From Chthonomonas calidirosea T49 (GTDB taxonomy: Bacteria; Armatimonadota; Chthonomonadetes; Chthonomonadales; Chthonomonadaceae): 64,000 bases of DNA. Below, piece by piece: positions 51,183-60,966 of the stretch. Location: contig NC_021487.1 of assembly GCF_000427095.1 (NCBI RefSeq), positions 3,373,862 to 3,437,861 of the forward strand, written 5' to 3'. Position 1 is the stretch's first letter. Every line of letters starts with the position of its first letter. The notes below the pieces were generated by a model. The model saw nothing but the letters and a program-made list of their open reading frames with translations. It had not been told where the DNA came from and did no database searches. Position numbers and translations under genes: made by a program.

Positions 51183-52031
51183 ATGCAGAAGGGGCCGTCT
51201 TCCAAAATCCGTGCGCTGTTTTTAGACATAGACGGCACCTTAGTGGGAGCGGACAACCAGATCTCGGCGGCGGTACAGAGGGCTGTTACCAAAGCACAAG
51301 AACGGGGCCTATGGATTGGCCTCTGCACGGGACGTACACGTTATACGGCGGAGCCGGTGGCAGCGCAGCTTTGGCGACCCCCGGACTATCTCATTGTATC
51401 TAATGGCGCTATTGCCATTGAAACGCCTACGGAGACGCTTCTACATCGGAGGCTCCTGGAGCCGGCGCTCGCTTTGGAAGTGGCCCGCATATTGATAGAT
51501 GCTGGAGAGCAGGTCTATATCTACGAGCCAGCCTTTCGTCCTCTTGTGGAGGAGTCACGCGTGCTCTATCATCCTGCTCGGCCTGTGGGGGCCTTCGCCA
51601 CTCCACCACGCTATCAGCCTTATGCGTCCCTACTATCCGAACTGCCATTTACTCCGGTGTCGGTAGCGTCCTTTGGGCCGCAGCAAGAGATGCAGGCCTT
51701 AGTAAAGGCTATGCGCGAGTCGCTGTCTGAGGATTTCTCCGTGATTCAGTCGGGCACCCACGCGCTATGGGGAGTCGAGATATTTGCGGCGGGGGTAAAT
51801 AAACGCTCTGGAGCGGAGATGGTGGCGCGGCGACTAGGAATTAGCTCTCAAGAGTGTATGGCGATTGGCGATCATATGAACGATATCGAGTTGCTTGAAT
51901 GGGCGGGTATTGGTGTAGCCATGGCCGACGCCCCTGCAGAGGTGCAGGCGGTGGCCGATTGGATAACCGCCTCTGTGGAGGAAGACGGGGTGGCTGAGGC
52001 CATTGAGCGGCTTCTCACTATAGCGGCATAA
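51183..52031 (+). CDS. HAD-superfamily Cof-type sugar/nucleotide phosphatase
   Basis: 282 residues. Catalytic Asp pair in FLDIDGTLV (residues 14-22), Thr/Ser motif II LCTGRTR, Lys and DD motif GIGDHMNDIELLEWAG, all of the Cof-like IIB subclass. It likely dephosphorylates a sugar phosphate or flavin/nucleotide. There is no ribosome-binding site, in line with a leaderless mRNA. The manganese pyrophosphatase gene follows 55 nt later. Confidence 0.9.
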   Translation: MQKGPSSKIRALFLDIDGTLVGADNQISAAVQRAVTKAQERGLWIGLCTGRTRYTAEPVAAQLWRPPDYLIVSNGAIAIETPTETLLHRRLLEPALALEVARILIDAGEQVYIYEPAFRPLVEESRVLYHPARPVGAFATPPRYQPYASLLSELPFTPVSVASFGPQQEMQALVKAMRESLSEDFSVIQSGTHALWGVEIFAAGVNKRSGAEMVARRLGISSQECMAIGDHMNDIELLEWAGIGVAMADAPAEVQAVADWITASVEEDGVAEAIERLLTIAA

Positions 52032-52086
52032 AACGTTTCGTCGTCTGTTTCACGCGAGCTGGTAGGTCAAGGAGTAACAACCCAGG

Positions 52087-53442
52087 ATGGTTCAAGTACA
52101 AGATGCGGCGCAACGCGCCCATACAAAAGAGCGGGGTGACCGATGGGACCCCGAGGTGACCTATGTGATAGGGCATCAGCGACCCGACACCGATGCTATC
52201 GCCTCGGCGTTGGGCTACGCGTGGTTTCTGAACCAGATCGGCAAGAAGGTGACGCCTGCGCGGGCAGGACAACCTGGAGAGCAGGCCCTTTTTGCCCTTA
52301 GTCGCTTCTCCATGGCACCGCCCATGCTGTTAACGGGGGTCGCTCCTACCTTTGGCCACTGTGCACGCCATCAGGGGGTTGTAGCGCCGGATGCCCCTCT
52401 CCCCGCTGCCATGGCACGGGTGGCGGAGGGCGATCGCATTGTGCCGGTCGTAGACCCCGAAGGGAAGCCTGTCGGCGTGGTAACCTCCCTGGCGCTTGCA
52501 AGGGCCTACATGGCTCCGATGAATGTGACGGCCATGCTGGCGCAGCCCTGTCTTTCCATCGCCGAGACCCCTGTGGTGTTTCGTGTGAGCGACCGCATCA
52601 GCGACTATCGTAACCAGCTACTGCGGAGTGAGACGGACGATTTCCTGGTTGTCTCCGAAACGGGGCGTTACGTGGGGGTGGCCACGCGTAGCCGCATTCT
52701 TCAACCGCCACGCGCCCGACTGATCCTGGTAGACCACAATGAGCTTTCTCAGGCGGTTGCCGATGCCGAAGAGGCCGAGATCGTGGGGGTGTTAGATCAC
52801 CATCGGCTTGGAAACCCGCCCACAGCTGCTCCCATCCCGTTTTTGGTGGACCCTGTGGGCAGCACGTGTACCCTGATCGCCGAGCAGTGCCAAGCCCACA
52901 AGTTGGAGCCACCGGAGGGATTAGCAGGGATGATGCTGAGCGGGATTCTCTCCGACACGCTGGTTTTGCGTTCTCCCACCACCACCGATCGCGATCGGGC
53001 GGCTGCAGAGTGGTTGGCGCGGTTAGCCAAGGTCGAGCTAGAGGCCTACGGTCAGGAGTTACTGCATGCCGCTCCGGGGCTTACCGAGCGCAGCGCCGAC
53101 GAGATTCTGGATGGCGACCGCAAGAGCTATCAGATGGGTGGAGTGGCCGTCTCGATCGGGCAGGTAGAGGTTACCGGTATGGAGAGCCTGGCACAGCGTC
53201 GAGAAGAGCTGTTGCAGGCCTTAGAGGAGCGTCGTGAACGCGAGGGGTTGGCCCTCATCGGCCTTATGGTCACCGACATCGTTACCGGTCGTAGCCACCT
53301 GTTATGTCGTGGAGAACCGTGGATCCTCACGGCGCTACCCTTTACGCGTGTGGCGGAGGGAGAGTTCGACTTAGAGGATATGGTATCACGCAAGAAGCAG
53401 CTGGTGCCCATGCTACACGCCGTTTTGGAGGAGGCGTTCTAG
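52087..53442 (+). CDS. ppaC: Manganese-dependent inorganic pyrophosphatase (family II) with CBS pair
   Basis: 451 residues. The DHH domain has GHQRPDTDAIASALGYAW (near 28-45) and VLDHHRLGN, and the DHHA2 part runs to the end. Between them lie two CBS-type segments (about 95-215) with VVDPEGKPVGVVTSLALARA, so it is the regulated form in which adenine nucleotides modulate activity. It hydrolyses pyrophosphate in the cytoplasm. The first 20 residues are a polar extension, and the start is less certain than the body. Confidence 0.93.
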   Translation: MVQVQDAAQRAHTKERGDRWDPEVTYVIGHQRPDTDAIASALGYAWFLNQIGKKVTPARAGQPGEQALFALSRFSMAPPMLLTGVAPTFGHCARHQGVVAPDAPLPAAMARVAEGDRIVPVVDPEGKPVGVVTSLALARAYMAPMNVTAMLAQPCLSIAETPVVFRVSDRISDYRNQLLRSETDDFLVVSETGRYVGVATRSRILQPPRARLILVDHNELSQAVADAEEAEIVGVLDHHRLGNPPTAAPIPFLVDPVGSTCTLIAEQCQAHKLEPPEGLAGMMLSGILSDTLVLRSPTTTDRDRAAAEWLARLAKVELEAYGQELLHAAPGLTERSADEILDGDRKSYQMGGVAVSIGQVEVTGMESLAQRREELLQALEERREREGLALIGLMVTDIVTGRSHLLCRGEPWILTALPFTRVAEGEFDLEDMVSRKKQLVPMLHAVLEEAF

Positions 53443-53461
53443 AAAAATTTTTTGGCAAGGC

Positions 53462-53491
53462 TTGACACATCTTGCTTCTACGTGGTAAACT
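53462..53491 (+). promoter_or_regulatory. Promoter of the ilv-leu operon
   Basis: TTGACA (53462-53467), 18 nt spacer, TAAACT (53486-53491). It lies 20 nt after the ppaC stop and gives a transcript start near 53498, at the 5' end of the T-box leader. Confidence 0.75.
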
Positions 53492-53497
53492 AGATGC

Positions 53498-53817
53498 GAC
53501 TTGCCAATAATCTAGATTGACAACCGAAAATGGCAATGCGATGACGAGGCCAGTAGGCACGACGCTCTCGCTTCAGAGAGTCGCCGGTTGGTGCAAGGCG
53601 ATGCAGAGGCGTGCTGAAACTCCCCTCCGAGCAGAAATGCTGAACCGTGCCCCTGAGGCACGCAGTAGGCTTTCCGGTTAGCGCCCGATAGAGCGCCTTG
53701 AGTGATCGGCAGAATGCCTAGGGCATTCAACGTGCGCATTGCGTTAATGCGTGCCGATATCAAGGGTGGTACCGCGTGAGCAGAGCCTCTCGTCCCTTGG
53801 GGATGAGAGGCTTTTTT
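53498..53817 (+). promoter_or_regulatory. T-box riboswitch, probably leucine-type
   Basis: The T-box sequence AGGGTGGTACCGCG is at 53763-53776, and the apical stem I motif GGTTGGTG is at 53586-53593. In the likely specifier loop after GCTGAAA, CTC at 53620-53622 would read tRNA-Leu; this codon assignment is tentative. Uncharged tRNA should stabilise the antiterminator and allow transcription of ilvB and downstream genes. Length about 320 nt. Confidence 0.92.
53785..53817 (+). terminator. T-box-controlled terminator
   Basis: GCCTCTC (53785-53791) with GAGAGGC (53805-53811), stem extended inward by GTCC/GGAT pairs, followed by six T (53812-53817). It is the conditional terminator of the T-box leader. 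Confidence 0.9.
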
Positions 53818-53856
53818 GGATTAGGATGCACCGCAAGTGTGGAGGAGTGAAAAGAG

Positions 53857-55674
53857 ATGCAACTGTCAGGAGCACAGATACTTCTAGAGTGCTTAAAGAA
53901 AGAGGGGGTTACCCATATCTTCGGCTATCCGGGAGGGGCTGTACTGCCCATCTACGACGCCATCTTCGACTGTAAAGAGATCGAGCATGTGTTGGTGAGA
54001 CACGAGCAGGGGGCGGCTCATATGGCCGATGGCTATGCGCGTTCGAGCGGAAAGGTTGGGGTTTGCCTCGCCACCAGCGGCCCCGGTGCCACCAATTTGG
54101 TAACCGGAATCGCCACGGCCTATATGGATTCTATTCCCATTGTGGCGATCACCGGCCAGGTGCGCACCTCAGCTATCGGCAAAGATGCCTTCCAAGAGGC
54201 CGACATTACCGGCATTACAATGCCCATTACCAAACATAACTTCTTGGTGAAGCGAGTCGAAGACCTTGCCGAGGCCATTGCCGAGGCCTTCTATATCGCG
54301 CGCACGGGACGCCCCGGCCCAACGCTTGTAGACATTCCGCTCGATGTCAGTAAAGCCGTCACCGAGTTCGATCCGGACGACTATCCTCGTCTGGTATCTA
54401 TTCCCTCTTATAAGCCCATCGGCCCTCATACGCGGGTGCCCGAGATGCAGTTGCGAAAAGCGGCACAGCTCATCGCCGAGGCGGAGCGCCCCGTGCTCTA
54501 TGTGGGTGGCGGTGCCGTGGCATCGGGCGCACAAGCGGAAGTAACAGCCCTTGCCGAAAAGACCAATATTCTTGTTACCACCACTTTAATGGGTAAGGGC
54601 GCCATAGATGAAACTCACCCGCTCTGCATCGGTATGCTGGGTATGCACGGCACGGCTTATGCCAACCACGCCGTCAATAATGCCGACTTGCTCATCGCCA
54701 TAGGCGCTCGCTTCGACGACCGTGTAACCGGCAACGTAGATAAGTTCGCTGTGGGCGCACGCATCATCCACATTGACATTGACCCTGCCGAGATCGGAAA
54801 GGTGAAAACCCCCGATGTACCCATCGTCGGCGATGTAAAGACCGTGCTCACCGAGTTGCTGCGCCACGTGAAACCGCGTCCATGGAGCGCTTGGAACGAC
54901 ACCATCATGCAGTGGAAAAAGATGTTCCCCCTGGTCTATCCCAACGATGGCAAGCTCTACGCCGAGTACATCATCGAGCAGATCAATGTGCTCTTCGACT
55001 ACGATGCCATTATGACCACCGACGTGGGGCAACATCAGATGTGGGCGGCGCAGTACTTTAAGTGTCGCAGACCTCGTCAGTGGATAACTTCGGGAGGGCT
55101 AGGTACCATGGGCTTCGGCCTGCCGGCCGCTATCGGAGCCCAGTTTGCAAACCCGAACAAGCGGGTGGTGTGCCTCTCCGGCGACGGCTCCTTCCAGATG
55201 TGCAACCAAGAGCTGATGACGGCAACCGTCTATCGCTTGCCTATCATCACGGTGGTGGTCAACAACAAGTCGCTGGGCATGGTGCGTCAGTGGCAAGAGA
55301 TGTTCTATGACGAGCGCTACAGTGCGGTAGACCTGGAAGCCTCACCCGATCTGGTGAAACTCGCCGAGGCCTACGGTGGAGTGGGAATGCGCGTAACGCA
55401 AAAGGAGGAATTGCTACCCGCTTTGGAGAAAGCAAAAGCGGTTACCGATCGCCCTGTCGTCATTGACTGCGTAATTCCGACCTCGGAGAACGTCTACCCG
55501 ATGATTCCGTCCGGGCAGTCCATCGAAGAGATGATGCTGAGGAAAGACCTCGAGCAGCTCAAGGCGAGTGTCCATGCCGATTCGGAGGATTGGTCTTTCT
55601 CGGAAGAGGATCGGGTGCTCTCTCAATATATCGAGGTGGCTAAAACCGTACAGTCCGACGATAAGGAGAGCTAA
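53857..55674 (+). CDS. ilvB: Acetolactate synthase, large subunit
   Basis: 605 residues. It condenses pyruvate with pyruvate or 2-ketobutyrate, the first step of Val, Leu and Ile synthesis. ThDP-binding segment LSGDGSFQMCNQELMTAT, catalytic Glu in RHEQGAAHMADGYARSSG, and FAD-domain sequence IHIDIDPAEIGK are visible. AAAAGAG precedes ATG at 5 nt. It partners with IvN-type ACT subunit encoded at 56288, with an orphan gene between. Confidence 0.97.
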   Translation: MQLSGAQILLECLKKEGVTHIFGYPGGAVLPIYDAIFDCKEIEHVLVRHEQGAAHMADGYARSSGKVGVCLATSGPGATNLVTGIATAYMDSIPIVAITGQVRTSAIGKDAFQEADITGITMPITKHNFLVKRVEDLAEAIAEAFYIARTGRPGPTLVDIPLDVSKAVTEFDPDDYPRLVSIPSYKPIGPHTRVPEMQLRKAAQLIAEAERPVLYVGGGAVASGAQAEVTALAEKTNILVTTTLMGKGAIDETHPLCIGMLGMHGTAYANHAVNNADLLIAIGARFDDRVTGNVDKFAVGARIIHIDIDPAEIGKVKTPDVPIVGDVKTVLTELLRHVKPRPWSAWNDTIMQWKKMFPLVYPNDGKLYAEYIIEQINVLFDYDAIMTTDVGQHQMWAAQYFKCRRPRQWITSGGLGTMGFGLPAAIGAQFANPNKRVVCLSGDGSFQMCNQELMTATVYRLPIITVVVNNKSLGMVRQWQEMFYDERYSAVDLEASPDLVKLAEAYGGVGMRVTQKEELLPALEKAKAVTDRPVVIDCVIPTSENVYPMIPSGQSIEEMMLRKDLEQLKASVHADSEDWSFSEEDRVLSQYIEVAKTVQSDDKES

Positions 55675-55690
55675 AGCAAACAACGACATG

Positions 55691-55714
55691 GGGCGGCGGG
55701 CCATGCCGCCGCCC
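55691..55714 (+). promoter_or_regulatory. Hairpin between ilvB and the orphan gene
   Basis: GGGCGGCGG (55691-55699), 6 nt loop, CCGCCGCCC (55706-55714). A 9 bp GC-only stem without a T run, 5 nt before the GAGG at 55720 of the next gene. It fits the recurrent hairpin-before-ribosome-site pattern and may reduce downstream expression. Confidence 0.6.
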
Positions 55715-55730
55715 TGGTTTGAGGTGGTTT

Positions 55731-56240
55731 ATGCAAAATATTGACCAGATCGCGCCCGATGAGCTTTGGTACTACTACCAGCGTGGCTATCACTGCATGG
55801 TACGAAATGGCTTTTTCTTCCGCCAGGTGCTGCGACCGGCCCTCTCGCACGTCTTCTTCCAGCGGGCTGTGCCCATCTTTATCGAGTATGCACGGGCCAA
55901 TCACGGTATGGGTGAGCTCCCTCCGAGCTTTGCCGAACAGCTCCAGTCGTGTCCGCTCTCTCCACGTGACCTTTTGCATCTCGATTACGCCATTAGTCTG
56001 GGGCTGGCGGAGGAGCAGATGGATGCCCTCAAAAAAGCGGTAGCCCCAAGTGGCACCGTCATGGATTGGCCCGGCCCTCCGATCTTTGGGGCTTTTATCG
56101 CTGGAGATATGCCCAGCGTCACAGAGAAGTGGGAGAAGTGGCTGTTATCCGATGACGACGATATCGAGGAGGAGGTAGAAGACGAGGACGATTTCGATGA
56201 GGACGATGGCAACCCGCCACCTACTCGTTTTGATCTATAG
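55731..56240 (+). CDS. Orphan protein with acidic tail inside the ilv operon
   Basis: 169 residues from ATG 55731 (GAGG upstream). Not recognised. Residues 1-115 look alpha-helical with aromatic-rich starts (DELWYYYQRGYHCMVRNGFFF) and a GPPIFGAFIAGDMPSVTEKWEKW stretch. The tail (about 145-165) is a run of Asp and Glu. No signal peptide or membrane helix. It lies 57 nt after ilvB and 47 nt before ilvN in the same direction, so it should share T-box control. Confidence 0.75.
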   Translation: MQNIDQIAPDELWYYYQRGYHCMVRNGFFFRQVLRPALSHVFFQRAVPIFIEYARANHGMGELPPSFAEQLQSCPLSPRDLLHLDYAISLGLAEEQMDALKKAVAPSGTVMDWPGPPIFGAFIAGDMPSVTEKWEKWLLSDDDDIEEEVEDEDDFDEDDGNPPPTRFDL

Positions 56241-56287
56241 CGGCGCATCGAATTCGCTTCGTTTGTATAGAAAGGATGTTTTCAACC

Positions 56288-56830
56288 GTGAGTAACAGTA
56301 TTCTTGCGCAATTGCAGCAGTATCACACCATTACCGTGTTGGTGGAAAACCATCCTGGCGTACTGGCCAGAGTGGCAAGCCTTTTCGCCCGACGCGGCTT
56401 CAATATCGAGTCGCTGGCGGTTTCGGTGACGGATCGCCCCGAGATCTCACGTATGACCATCGTGGTGGAGGGGGACCACCGGGTGCTAGAGCAGATCACC
56501 AAACAGCTCAACAAGCTTGTGGAGGTGATCAAGGTGGTCGAGTACACCGAAACGGCCGCTGTGGAGCGGGAGCTCGCGCTGATCAAGGTAAATGCGGAAC
56601 CGAAAGACCGTGGTGAGATCATGCAGATCGTCGAGATTTTCCGAGGCCGCATCATTGACATGAGCGAAAAAACGTTCATCGTGGAGGTTACCGGCAGCAC
56701 GGAAAAGCTCGACAAGATCGTGCAGCTGCTGAACACCTACGGCATTCGCGAAATGGTTCGTACAGGGATTATCGCTATGGCGCGAGGTGCTAAAACGGCA
56801 GCGCGCTCCGGCAGGGATAGCATAGACTAG
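56288..56830 (+). CDS. ilvN: Acetolactate synthase, small (regulatory) subunit
   Basis: 180 residues from a GTG at 56288; GAAAGGA at 56271-56276 sits 11 nt upstream, while the ATG at 56276 overlaps that site. The ACT domain HTITVLVENHPGVLARVASLFARRGFNIESL is complete, followed by the second half LDKIVQLLNTYGIREMVRTGIIAMARG. It binds valine-type effectors and regulates IlvB. Confidence 0.95.
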   Translation: MSNSILAQLQQYHTITVLVENHPGVLARVASLFARRGFNIESLAVSVTDRPEISRMTIVVEGDHRVLEQITKQLNKLVEVIKVVEYTETAAVERELALIKVNAEPKDRGEIMQIVEIFRGRIIDMSEKTFIVEVTGSTEKLDKIVQLLNTYGIREMVRTGIIAMARGAKTAARSGRDSID

Positions 56831-56839
56831 GCAAAGCCT

Positions 56840-57175
56840 ATGCTGCACGAGCTGATCGGCCTGGCGGAGTTTACCAAACTTTGCGTTGTGGTGGCCGTTG
56901 CGACACCGATCGTAGCTTTGGTCTGGGCCGTCGCAAGGCCTCCACATCGGCACAAGGCCGTTCTGTTGGCGCTGCTTGGGCCGGCCAACCTCGCTTTGTG
57001 GGCCCTCTACAATCGCATCACCAATCGTTTTGGGCTCGACACAGTGCGCAATCTCGCCATCAATGTTGGGCTATTTGTGACGCTAGGGGTGCTCGGCGGC
57101 ATTGGCTATGGGCTGTTGGAGAGCCGTTGGCCAAAGGACACCCGGCCTGATGAGAGCCGTGAAGCGGAGCCGTAG
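56840..57175 (+). CDS. Small membrane protein, unknown
   Basis: 111 residues. Three hydrophobic segments (about 15-33, 42-57, 72-92), with His/Arg/Lys between the first two. Not recognised as a family. It starts 9 nt after the ilvN stop with a weak ribosome site (GGCAAAG) and could be co-transcribed with the ilv genes. Confidence 0.65.
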   Translation: MLHELIGLAEFTKLCVVVAVATPIVALVWAVARPPHRHKAVLLALLGPANLALWALYNRITNRFGLDTVRNLAINVGLFVTLGVLGGIGYGLLESRWPKDTRPDESREAEP

Positions 57176-57188
57176 AAAGGAGGAATAG

Positions 57189-57725
57189 ATGACCTACTCG
57201 CCGCCGGGGAGGGGGACGAACCCACTTGTTTATATTCTAGCTGCCTGTGGCGGTTGCGTTATTCTGGTGGTAATAGGCATTTTTGGCTTAGGCCTTTTCG
57301 TTACCCATAAGTTCGCGGGTGCCATCAATCAGATGGCAGTTATTAGCCAGTTTGGGGAAGCGCTACGGCAGCAAAATTACGAAAAAGCCGCTTCCTTTCT
57401 CACGGGGTCGGCACAGCAACAGTACTCTGCAAACACGCTTCGACAAAAGATCGAGAGGCTGGAAAAAGAGTACGGCGCTTTAGAAAGCTTTACGTTGGAT
57501 CCTCAACAGTTTTATGGCCAAAATCAAAACCCGTCACAGGCGCCGAACACATACCAGCTGTCTGACTATCTCTGCGACCTGCAGTTTCAACGTGCCTTAG
57601 TGCATATAAAGCTGCATTTCGACCCCAGCGATCCGCGCCATATTTCTGGTCTTACCTGGGGCAGCGTATATAGAAACGCCTCAGAAACCTCTCCCTCGGA
57701 GGGAGCTAAAAAGCACACACCGTGA
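57189..57725 (+). CDS. Membrane-anchored protein, DUF4878-like fold possible
   Basis: 178 residues. One membrane helix (about 14-38), then an outside or cytoplasmic domain with FGEALRQQNYEKAASFLTGSAQQQYSANTLRQKIERLEKEYG, a helix pattern like small NTF2-like accumulation domains. Gln-rich. AAGGAGGAA lies 6 nt before the ATG. Function unknown. Same direction and close to the preceding membrane gene, before ilvC. Confidence 0.65.
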   Translation: MTYSPPGRGTNPLVYILAACGGCVILVVIGIFGLGLFVTHKFAGAINQMAVISQFGEALRQQNYEKAASFLTGSAQQQYSANTLRQKIERLEKEYGALESFTLDPQQFYGQNQNPSQAPNTYQLSDYLCDLQFQRALVHIKLHFDPSDPRHISGLTWGSVYRNASETSPSEGAKKHTP

Positions 57726-57775
57726 AAGCAGGGCGCTTCAAGCGGAAATAGAATTAAAAAAACATCTTATGATGA

Positions 57776-58888
<1,113 letters not shown>

Positions 58889-58982
58889 CTGTTTTAGAAA
58901 CATCCGCCCTTACCCAGGGGGTTCACGAATCTCCTCAGTAGCAAAACGATTTGGGGAGTTTAGCAAAGGAGCAAAAGCACCT

Positions 58983-60533
58983 ATGGCAACACGAATCTAT
59001 ATCTTTGATACCACACTGCGCGATGGGGAGCAGTCGCCAGGCGCCTCCCTCAACGTCGCCGAAAAGCTGGAGATAGCCAAACAACTGGAGCGCCTCGGTG
59101 TGGACGTTATCGAGGCCGGTTTTCCCATATCCTCACCCGGTGACTTTCAAGCGGTTCAGGAGATAAGCCGCACCGTACGAGGCTGTACGATCTGCGGCCT
59201 CACGCGCGCGGTGGAGAAGGACATTGATGTCGCTGCGGAGGCGCTGCGTGAAGCGGCGCATCCGCGTATCCACACCGGCCTCGGCGTCTCTGACATTCAC
59301 CTGAAGTATAAACTGCGAATGAGCCGCGAAGCGGCCATGGAGCGTGGCGTGCAGGCCGTGCGACATGCCCGTCGCTATGTGGCTGAGGTGGAGTACTTTC
59401 TGGAAGACTCGGGGCGAGCCGATCGGGACTATCTGTGCCAGGTGATCGAAGCCGTGATTAACGCCGGTGCGAGCGTCATCAACATTCCGGACACCACAGG
59501 CTACTCGACACCGGAAGAGTATGGCGGCCTCATTCGATACGTGATGGAGCATGTGCCGAACATTGATAAGGCCATCGTGAGCGTGCACTGTCATGATGAC
59601 CTCGGCCTCGCGGTTGCCAACTCATTGGCGGGCATTCAAAATGGCGCGCGGCAGATCGAATGCACGATCAACGGTATCGGCGAGCGGGCTGGCAACACCT
59701 CTCTCGAAGAGGTGGTGATGGCCATAAAGGTGCGTGCCGACCGCTATCCTTTTGAAACAGGCATCGTGACGCAGGAGCTATATAAAACGAGTCGAATGGT
59801 GAGCACAGCCACCGGTATCCTCGTTCAACCGAATAAGGCGATTGTGGGAGCCAACGCCTTTGCACACTCCAGCGGTATCCACCAAGATGGTGTGCTGAAG
59901 GAGCGTACCACCTACGAGATCATCAACCCCAGCGATGTGGGCATTCAGGAGAGCAAAATCATCCTCACGGCGCGATCCGGACGCCACGCGCTTCAGCACC
60001 GGCTTAGAGAGCTGGGCTATGAGTGCAATGAGGAGCAGATAGATCGTATCTATGCGCGTTTTCTGGAGCTGGCCGATCGTAAGAAGCAGATTTACGACGA
60101 AGACCTCGAAATTCTGGTGGCAAACGAAACCAGTATGCTCCATCGTACCTATGAGCTGCTCCATGTGCAGGTGTCCTGCGGCGATAAGCTCATTCCCACC
60201 GCGACCGTCTCTATTCGAAACGAGGCCGGCGACGTGTTTACCGATTCCTGCCACGGCACCGGCCCGGTGGATGCGGTGTATCGAGCCATCAATCGGATAG
60301 TGAACGAGCCCAACGAGCTGATCGAGTTCAGCGTCCAGGCTGTGACACAAGGCATTGATGCGTTGGCCGATGTCACCATTCGTATACGCCGTGATAACGA
60401 TATCTACACCGGCCGCGGGGCCGATAGCGATATCGTGGTGGCGAGTGCAAAGGCCTATATGCACGCTCTCAATAAGCTGGTCGACCGGACCTCTCACGCA
60501 AGCCGTAAAGAGAGCGTTCTTCAACACCCCTAA
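58983..60533 (+). CDS. leuA: 2-isopropylmalate synthase
   Basis: 516 residues. It commits carbon to leucine. The N-terminal motif [14 protein letters not shown] (near 9-22) with [16 protein letters not shown] (His ligands) identifies the HMGL-like catalytic barrel; a LeuA C-terminal dimer/regulatory domain (about 390-500) ends the protein. AAGGAG lies 9 nt before the ATG. Ends at a terminator, so it is the last gene of the T-box operon. Confidence 0.97.
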   Translation: MATRIYIFDTTLRDGEQSPGASLNVAEKLEIAKQLERLGVDVIEAGFPISSPGDFQAVQEISRTVRGCTICGLTRAVEKDIDVAAEALREAAHPRIHTGLGVSDIHLKYKLRMSREAAMERGVQAVRHARRYVAEVEYFLEDSGRADRDYLCQVIEAVINAGASVINIPDTTGYSTPEEYGGLIRYVMEHVPNIDKAIVSVHCHDDLGLAVANSLAGIQNGARQIECTINGIGERAGNTSLEEVVMAIKVRADRYPFETGIVTQELYKTSRMVSTATGILVQPNKAIVGANAFAHSSGIHQDGVLKERTTYEIINPSDVGIQESKIILTARSGRHALQHRLRELGYECNEEQIDRIYARFLELADRKKQIYDEDLEILVANETSMLHRTYELLHVQVSCGDKLIPTATVSIRNEAGDVFTDSCHGTGPVDAVYRAINRIVNEPNELIEFSVQAVTQGIDALADVTIRIRRDNDIYTGRGADSDIVVASAKAYMHALNKLVDRTSHASRKESVLQHP

Positions 60534-60561
60534 CCGACATAGGGGATGAGGTTTGGAGCGG

Positions 60562-60596
60562 AACAGGGAAGGGAACTGCTTTCCTGTTTCGTTTTT
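60562..60596 (+). terminator. Terminator after leuA
   Basis: AACAGGGAA (60562-60570) pairs with TTTCCTGTT (60580-60588) around a 9 nt loop, with one G-T pair, followed after TCG by five T (60592-60596). Confidence 0.7.
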
Positions 60597-60654
60597 AATT
60601 TGGATTGGGTTTCATGAAAGATGCTGTTTTTTAAAACCAAGAGGGAGGCAGAGA

Positions 60655-60924
60655 ATGACCGGCAACCAAGAGCCCGGTGGTCAGCCAACTTTGCGCGAGC
60701 AGTTGGAGGTGGCAGGGCATCAGCTCGAGAAGAAGGTGAGGGAGCTGCTGCATGAAGGAAATGTACAGCACCTAATCATCAAGCACGAGGGGCAGACCAT
60801 TCTCGAAATTCCGGTAGGCCTTGGCATTGCGGCCGCGGTGCTGGCGCCCGTGTTGGCGGCGGTGGCGGCTGTAGGCGCCCTGTTGACGCACTGCACCGTT
60901 GAGGTGGTTCGCAAAGGCGAATAA
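60655..60924 (+). CDS. DUF4342-like small membrane protein
   Basis: 89 residues from ATG 60655, with GGGAGG 6 nt upstream; the longer frame from 60553 crosses the terminator and is unlikely. LREQLEVAGHQLEKKVRELLHEGNVQHLIIKHEGQTILEIPV followed by a membrane-like segment (LGIAAAVLAPVLAAVAAVGALL) is the DUF4342 layout. Function unknown. Confidence 0.75.
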   Translation: MTGNQEPGGQPTLREQLEVAGHQLEKKVRELLHEGNVQHLIIKHEGQTILEIPVGLGIAAAVLAPVLAAVAAVGALLTHCTVEVVRKGE

Positions 60925-60966
60925 AGACCTAAAAACATCCCTGGGTGGGTGGCTTTAGGGGAGAAT

